Positions 58,016 to 64,000 of a stretch of 64,000 bases of DNA are shown in pieces (the first letter of the stretch is position 1; each line of letters starts with the position of its first letter). The position numbers and the translations under genes are program-made. The stretch covers positions 4,880,203 to 4,944,202 of the forward strand of contig JAKSZT010053881.1 of the NCBI GenBank assembly GCA_026826555.1, written 5' to 3'. The notes under the pieces are model-generated. The model had not been told where the DNA came from and made no database searches. It worked only from the letters and a program-made list of their open reading frames with translations. This DNA comes from Tolypeutes matacus (lineage: Eukaryota; Chordata; Mammalia; Cingulata; Chlamyphoridae).

Positions 58016-59355
58016 TTCCTGGTCTTGTTTCTTGTTTTTGATGTAATTATATCAGCAGTCTGTTTATTTATTCCAGAAAGATCAGTTTGTGTTAATGCAT
58101 GTCTTTGTGAATAAAAATGGAGAAGTAAAGTAATTATTTCTCTCAAAACACAGATTGTTTAACGACAAGCTCTTTCAAAATAGACAGTCCATGTAGAGAG
58201 GGAGGGGCTAATCAAAGGGGTCCTTAGTGACAAAAAGTTGGAAACTGCTGGGGTTTAATGTGTTCCCTGCATTTTTTTCATTTTGTGGTATTTTGTTAAG
58301 TGTCTCTATGAAATAACCACTATGAACGACTCTGAAAACCAATCCCAGTAGTAGAATGGGAAGCATGGTGCCTGGCTGGTGCAGAACGCATGGTTGAGAT
58401 GTAATCTTCTATGTGCAAACTTAACGTGCCAGTTGTTTTATTTAGGGAGAGAAAGGAGGGGGGATACATTAGAGAGAAAGTCCACAGCATAATTAGGAAA
58501 CAATCAACACGTTTTTCTTGCTGTCCTAATTTTTTCTTCACTTTAAAATGCTCCATTGAGTTTAATTAAACTTGCCCTAGGCTTATAAGCCTTGCAAACT
58601 GGGGAACATTTTTTTTTTGAAACTCGCTTTCCTGTCAGAAAGGTTTTCTTCAAGCGGCCCAGTACTGCTGAACTTCAAGGTTTCAGGGGATGTTAAAACA
58701 ACTGCAACCAAATTAATGTAAATTATCTTTATTTTTTTCCTATTGATTTGAGCAGAGGGGATGGGAAGCTAGGCACAGCAAAATAAAAGACTTCTATTCA
58801 ATTATTAGGGATGCTTGGTTTGGAAAGCAGGGGGTTGGAGATGATTCCATGTGGTTATGAAGGAGAGAGAAAGAGAGGGATAAAGGAAACACATCAATGA
58901 TGAATGATTACAACTATTTCAGTGTAGTGGATTTGCTATTAAGGATGCCATCTCTTCCCCCCACCCCCACCCCCCCCCTTTTTATTTTTCCCCCCCTTTT
59001 TTTTAGATGCCAACATCCTAATTTGCTTTGGGGCATTACCACTTCCCCATTTCATGTGGTCCCAGTAGGACTGTCAGCTATTTTGATCTGCCTTCTGCCA
59101 ACTTTGTCTTCCTTGGCAATGGGGTAGGTGGGCATCTGACTCTTCTGACCAAAAAGACTTTCTCTCTTGTGAATTTGGAACTTAAGTAGAGAGACAACTA
59201 GAAGGAATTTGAGATGAATCATTCTGATTTCACGGGTATGCAGTTTGTCCATGGGTCCTGAATTAGAGCCCTCATAGCTACCCACGTTCCAGTCCTTTCT
59301 GAAACCTGGCTGCTCGGTTTTTCATTGGATTTTGGGAGTTATTCCGTATTTGTAG
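58016..59355. other. Unique sequence with a C/T homopolymer block
   Basis: The block 58957-59004 is CCCCCCACCCCCACCCCCCC followed by T and C runs. Otherwise I recognise nothing. Confidence 0.4.
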
Positions 59356-59357
59356 TA

Positions 59358-59765
59358 GTTTGATTTTACTAAGCTTCATTAAGGTAACAAACAACACCCA
59401 CATCTCAATGGCTTACAACAATGCAAGTTTATACCTTGCTCATTCATGTTAAATGTTGGCTGCAAGTTTCCTGAAGCTCTGCTCCATATACTCTTCACTC
59501 CAGGATCCAGACTGAAGGTACAGCTCCTATTTGGGAAACTGGCACTCTTGGAGCAGAAGGAAAAGCACAATGCGGAAATCACATGCAGCCTATTAAAGCT
59601 TCTGCTTGGAAATGGCATATGTTATTATTTTCGCTCAACTTTTAGTTGGTCAAGGCAAGCCTAACAAGAGTAGGGCTAGAAGGATAATCCTCCCCTGGGG
59701 AGAAACCCAACAGCAAGAAACGGAGGACCAGGAGGCAGACATTTTAGAACAATAACACAATCTAT
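59358..59765 (-). repeat. MaLR-type LTR
   Basis: 'taaggtaacaaacaacacccacatctcaatggcttacaacaa', 'tccaggatccagactgaaggtacagctcctatttggg', 'gtggcaggaagg'-like sequence and 'aggataatcctcccctgggg' resemble ERVL-MaLR LTRs read in reverse ('...ACAAACCACCCCAAAACTTAGTGGCTTAAAACAAC'). Subfamily not resolved. Confidence 0.5.
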
Positions 59766-59879
59766 CAGAAAATTCTTCTGGTAAGTTTCTTGTCTACTTT
59801 TGCTCACAATCAAATAACCCTCATTGATGTGAAGAGAGATCTCCAGGTTTCTCCTTCTGTAACTGTTCTTTTTAAATTA

Positions 59880-60018
59880 AAAGGCAGTAAATGGCAAGCT
59901 CTGGCTCCACGTAAATTTGGACTTGAACTTCAGTTATGTCAAGCATTGACTGTGCAACTGTAGGGAAATTATTTAATCTCCTTGCGTTTTAGTTTCTATA
60001 CCTTTAAAAATAGTGTTC
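59880..60018 (+). repeat. MIR SINE
   Basis: 'gactgtgcaactgtagggaaattatttaatctccttgcgttttagtttctatacctttaaaaatagtg' is a diverged MIR core. Confidence 0.65.
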
Positions 60019-60019
60019 A

Positions 60020-60425
60020 CCAATATGAAATCCCCTTATTCTGGGTACATGGAAAACTGCAATTCCCTTTTGGTTGGATGGGAACATGTGACTAGTCCTG
60101 GCCAATGGAATGAGCAGAAGTGATAAGTATTACTCTGTGATAAGAAAGTGAAAAACCACGTGAGATTCTCCAGACTCTTTCTTCCTCTGCTCTGGCAACT
60201 GAGAAGCCCACAAGTTCTTATTGGTAAAGTACAAGGTATTTGAGGCTCTGTTAGCTTGGGTGTCCCAGTTCCATGCAAAGCAGAGTGAATTCCTTGCTAC
60301 TTACCCAAGCTGGACATGGTAGCAAGAAATACTTGTGTGCTTAACAATGGGATTTGAGAGTAATTTGTTTTGCCAGCATAAGCTAGGTTTTCCTGACTAG
60401 TAGCAAAGGTTGGTGGTATGTTAAA
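60020..60425 (+). repeat. MaLR/MLT1-like LTR
   Basis: 'catgtgactagtcctggccaatggaatgagcagaagtgataagtatta' and 'gagattctccagactctttcttcctctgctctggc' match the start of MLT1-type LTRs; the 3' half is less clear. Confidence 0.55.
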
Positions 60426-60819
60426 ACCAAGAAAGTTCTGTTATTAAATTCTTTCTTGCTTGAAATACCTAGCATGATTTCCATTTCCTGCACCAATCTG
60501 ATTGATGTAAGTACCTACCCAATCAGGAAATGATAAAGAGAGACATCTAACACAAAGTGATACCTGAGTTAAGCTGAAAAGAACAAACAGAGTTAAGAAG
60601 GAGGTATTTCAGGATGAATTTATAGCCTATTCAAAGTCACAGTAGCAAGGAAACCGTGATGGGGATTCATGTTTAATTCTATCCTGCTGTAGTTCTAGAA
60701 AAAGAGATTGGAGAAGTAAATATGAAATTTTGTACTCTGTTAAGGAAATTGAGGAGGGAAGATCTTGCGCCTGATGCTAAGTTGCATGAAATTACCTTAA
60801 CTGAAGTTAATTAAAACAA

Positions 60820-60838
60820 CAACAACAACAACAACACT
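60820..60838. repeat. (CAA)n microsatellite
   Basis: Six CAA/AAC units in 'aaaacaacaacaacaacaacaac'-type sequence. Confidence 0.9.
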
Positions 60839-60959
60839 GAAAGATATTAATGGGGAAAGAGAGGTAGTTACAAACGAATTTTAGATAAATTCTTCCATCT
60901 ATCATATGGAACACAAACTTGGGTGAAGAGTTAATTGGATAAAATGAACACTAGAAAAA

Positions 60960-61206
60960 CATTAAAAGGCTATTGAAGTAGTCCTGGAGTAAAGAAGGCC
61001 TAAACTAGAGGAATAATAAAAAGAGATAAGAGTAGGGTACAAATCCCAAACTTGATACTCAACCAATAATATGTGTTGAACAACTGGATATGGTAATGAG
61101 GAGATGAGAAGATTCAAGAATGATTCTCAGGTTTCTAACTTGGATGGATGGATGAGAGTCCTTAAGTGGAGGAGAATATTATTAGAGGCTTGGGGGTAAA
61201 GGTAAT
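60960..61206 (-). repeat. L2 LINE, first segment of a long copy
   Basis: 'attaaaaggctattgaagtagtcctggagtaaagaaggcctaaactag' and 'gattcaagaatgattctcaggtttctaacttggatggatggatgag' match the reversed coding 3' end of the L2 reverse transcriptase frame. It is interrupted at 61207 and resumes at 61591. Confidence 0.8.
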
Positions 61207-61585
61207 TGTATCAGTCAGGGTTCTATAGGGAAAGAAAATTGACAGGAAATATTTATAAATATTATGAAATAGTTATAAGAATTGTCTCAAGTGACTGTGG
61301 GATAAGCAAGTCTAAATTCTGTAGCACAGGCTGCAAGCAGAGATGGAAATGCTGAAATCATCACTTCTCCTTTTAAAGCCTTCAACTGATTGGATGAGAC
61401 TTCTCTTATTCTTAAAGGTAATTGCCTCAATTGATTGTACATGTAATCAGCTATAGATGTAATCAATTTACTGATGATTTAAGTCCAAGAAATATCCACA
61501 TAGTAACAATCAGGCCTGTGCTTGTTTAACCAAACATCTGGGCAGCATCACCTGGCCACGTTGACACAAGAGCCTAACCATCACA
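61207..61585 (-). mobile_element. ERVL-like solo LTR inserted in an L2
   Basis: Starts TGTATCAGTCAGGGTTCTAT and ends CCTAACCATCACA on the + strand, giving TG...CA ends. A perfect 5-bp duplication GTAAT flanks it (61202-61206 and 61586-61590). 379 bp, no internal retroviral sequence. Related to 54817-55266. Confidence 0.9.
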
Positions 61586-61590
61586 GTAAT

Positions 61591-61928
61591 TAACTCAGTT
61601 TTGTACTTATTGATGTTCAGGTACTAAGGGTGCATCCAGATAGATCAATCTATGAACAAATTGTATATATTGGCCTAAATATCAGAACAGAGTTCAGACT
61701 GAAGATATGTATTTGAAGATTTAGAATCAATGGCCTATATGAATCAGCAGAAACAATGCAAGTGGGTGAGATGATTCAGGAAATTTGGGAAGAGTCATGG
61801 CCTGAAAGAACATCAAAATTAAGATGGGAACTCACAATGTAGACAAAAAAGGGACAATCAAAGAGGATCAAGGAGAACCAAAGAGTATGGTAGCACAAAA
61901 AATCAAGCATTTGCCTTTTAAGAAAGTG
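61591..61928 (-). repeat. L2 LINE, middle segment
   Basis: 'taactcagttttgtacttattgatgttcaggtac' continues the sequence cut at 61206. 'gacatatgtatttgaagatttagaatcaatggcctatatg'-type sequence at about 61700-61740 corresponds to the reversed reverse-transcriptase catalytic region (YADDSQ in the sense direction), now decayed. Confidence 0.7.
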
Positions 61929-62461
61929 TGTTTGTTTGCTAAAAGCTGCTAAGCAATATACCAGAAACGGATTGGCTTTTACATTTAAAATGCAAAAGCT
62001 TACAGTTCTGAGGCCATGAAAATGTCCAAATCAAGGCATCATCATAAGATGCTTTCTTCCCGAGCTGTAGCTGTGGGCAATCAGGCACATGGCAGTGTTA
62101 GCTCCTCTCTCCCCTCTCCTCTGGGCCCCACTGCTTTCAGCTTCTGGCTACAGTTGCTTCCTCTTAGCTTCTGTGTTCCATTGATTTCAGCTCCGGGCTC
62201 CTGGGGCCTTCTTTCGCAGCTTCTGGGTTCCTCTCTGTTTCTGCAGCTTCTTTCTTTATCTGCAGATTTTTATTCCTCCATTTATAAAGGACTCCAGAAA
62301 GAGGATTAAAACCCATGCTGGGTCACTCAGTCTAATCAAAGGTGCTTAACTTAAGTAATTTAATCAAAAGCTCCTGCCCATAATATGTTTACATGCACAG
62401 GAATATAGTAGCCCTAAGGACATGGTTTTCTGCAGTCCACAAAAGCTTCAAACTGCCAAAA
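61929..62461 (-). mobile_element. Solo LTR inserted in an L2
   Basis: Starts TGTTTGTTTGCTAAAAGC and ends in 'cttcaaactgccaaaaa' on the + strand. A 5-bp duplication AAGTG flanks it (61924-61928 and 62462-62466). The expected terminal CA is changed to AA. The body (CT-rich with 'cttctggct', 'tttataaagga..ccagaaagaggattaaaaccca') is shared with 63134-63643. The 97-codon open frame 62016-62309 lies inside and is not a gene. Confidence 0.8.
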
Positions 62462-62466
62462 AAGTG

Positions 62467-63128
62467 AAAATAATAAAAATATTAAATGCAGAATTTTAAT
62501 AAGCTATTATCTAGACAATGTCTATTGGATTTGGCAATAAGGACAATTGCAGTAGGATTTAGGAGGGAATTAGAAATCAAGAATAGGGAAAAATGCATAT
62601 AATTTTTAAAAAGAATGATAGCAAGAGAGGTAAGTGGGGTCAATGGAAGAAAATTCTAAACATATTAATAAGCTGTAAGGAAGGAATCATAAAGAAGAAA
62701 AGATAGAAGATACTTAAAAGAAAGGTATAGAAAGATGGAATAAAGCCTCAGAGGATACATGAGGAGTTGGAGTCAAGCATAAAGGTGGAAGAATGACTTG
62801 GACAAATGGAAAATGGATGGGTTAGTTTGTAGATAGAGAAAAGTCTGCAGGTAGGGCTTAGGAAGGAAAGGACAGAGGCCAGGAGGGGGCTAGCAGACTG
62901 GACAAATGCAAAATTCAAGGAACTCAAGTTCTCTAATATTTTAAGGAAAAGGCATGTAGTGAGTGACTTAACATGATTAGAAGACTAGGAGATTATATAG
63001 GAATAATTAAGATACAATCTCACTGAATTTAAGATTGTGTAAATGGCATAGCCCATTCTGAGTGGTAGCAAGTTTAAAGAGTAGCCATAGCAGGAAGAGT
63101 TTGAAACAAAAGGGAGACAAAGTTGTTG
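62467..63128 (-). repeat. Probable L2 LINE continuation
   Basis: GA-rich sequence with scattered similarity to the 5' direction of the L2 frame ('ggaggagttggagtcaagcataaaggtgg'). It lies where the rest of the L2 should be but is too decayed for a firm call. Confidence 0.4.
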
Positions 63129-63133
63129 GAGGT

Positions 63134-63643
63134 TGTTTTAGTTTGCTAAAGGTGTCCAAGGCAATATACTAGAAATGGGTTGGCTTTTACATGGGGGTTT
63201 ATTGGCCTGCATGCTTATAGTTCTGAGGCTGAATAAAGTGCCCAAATCAAGCCATCATCAGGCAATGCTCTCTCTCTGCAGATGGTTGGGGGCTATCCTG
63301 GACTCCTCTGCATATGGAGACATCTGCTGGTCTCTGCCTTCTCCTCTGGGCTCCATTGTCTTCGGCTTCTGGCTTCTCCATCTGTGGCTTTCTTTCTCAG
63401 CTTCTGCAGGTTCTTCTCTGTTCCTGTTACTTTTTTCTCTGTCTTCATTACATTTATAAAGGATTACAATAAGAGGATTAAGACCCACCCTGGGCCATGC
63501 CCTACTGACAGTAGTCTAATCAAAAACCCTTAACTGAAGTACTTTAATCAAAAGATCTCACCTACAATAGTTTCACACCCACAGGAATGGATTAATTTAA
63601 GAGCATAATTATCTGGGGTCCACAAAAGCCTCAAACTAGCACA
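63134..63643 (-). mobile_element. Solo LTR with perfect 5-bp duplication
   Basis: Starts TGTTTTAGTTTGCTAAAGG and ends CAAACTAGCACA on the + strand. Duplication GAGGT at 63129-63133 and 63644-63648. On the minus strand, AATAAA (TTTATT at 63198-63203 on +) lies about 65 bp before the 3' end. Of the four similar copies this has the best-kept ends, so it is probably the youngest. Open frames inside it (63175-63459, 63258-63488 minus, 63282-63533) are LTR sequence, not genes. Confidence 0.9.
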
Positions 63644-63648
63644 GAGGT

Positions 63649-64000
63649 GAATAAGGCAAGAAATCAAAATTTAGAATTTTTTCATGGATCCCACATATGG
63701 GCCCATGATGGTTCCTGAATTTGGGGTGGAAAGGAGGACTGTAAGAACTGTTTCAAAGTCTCCATTGACCAACTTCTAGGAAAACAGAGTTGGTAAAAGA
63801 CCATAGCGGTGCCATGAATTGCAAAGGACTAGGGATTTTTTCTCAGGCATAAAGAAATATTAGTTTAACATTCACCTGAGAAATGAGAAGAAGGCTGACT
63901 CCATTTCCAATGTAAGCCAGTGAGTGCCTCAGCCTTATTAGTAGTAGTGCCCCCTTTTACTCTGAGAAGTTTCCCAGGCTGGATTATAAGGCATATTATC
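63649..64000. other. Unique sequence, nothing recognised
   Basis: No repeat or coding signal seen to the end of the window. Confidence 0.4.

Noticed and set aside
63175..63533. Three overlapping frames of 76-94 codons
   Set aside because: All lie within the solo LTR 63134-63643, which has exact target duplications.

Overview
This window is mammalian intergenic DNA, most likely from a xenarthran (armadillo, sloth or anteater). The main evidence is one tRNA-derived, two-headed SINE at 36592-36806 of the DAS type known from Xenarthra. It sits beside a 6.2-kb L1 and several LTR families that do not match the primate or rodent versions I know. The background of worn MIR, L2, MER5, MER20 and MaLR fragments is what any placental mammal shows. 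I find no functional protein-coding gene, no exon I can defend, no tRNA or rRNA gene, and no CpG island. The longest open frames either lie in repeats or look like chance.

Layout. 1-11 kb: AT-rich unique DNA with old L2 and MIR copies, and one solo LTR (4304-4928) inserted into a MIR. 11.19-11.57 kb: a 5'-truncated processed pseudogene of COX4I1. 11.6-28 kb: mostly unique sequence with MIR, L2, MER5-type and MaLR fragments, and a short hAT element (27999-28196) inserted into a MIR with a perfect 8-bp target duplication. 28.40-34.57 kb: a near full-length L1 on the + strand with a 17-bp target-site duplication, a 5' UTR of about five degenerate ~110-bp repeats, and decayed ORF1 and ORF2. 34.6-44.9 kb: mostly unique, with the DAS SINE. 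44.9-46.1 kb: an old hAT-type element split by an 872-bp poly(A)-tailed retroposed sequence flanked by a perfect 16-bp duplication. 46-54.6 kb: mostly unique, including a 1-kb stretch in which one frame has very few stops, and a perfect 22-bp palindrome. 54.6-64 kb: repeat-rich, with an LTR inserted inside another LTR, MER20, MER5-like and MaLR copies, and a long minus-strand L2 broken by two minus-strand LTRs (61207-61585, 61929-62461) and bordered by a third (63134-63643).

There is no operon or gene network to describe. The value of the window is the order of insertions, which can be read from target duplications: old MIR and L2 first, then hAT and MaLR elements, then the L1, LTR, SINE and retroposon insertions. 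The least described items are the 872-bp retroposed unit and the repeated 5' UTR of the L1. Repeat names rest on my memory of the consensus sequences; boundaries given with a target duplication are exact, the rest are approximate.
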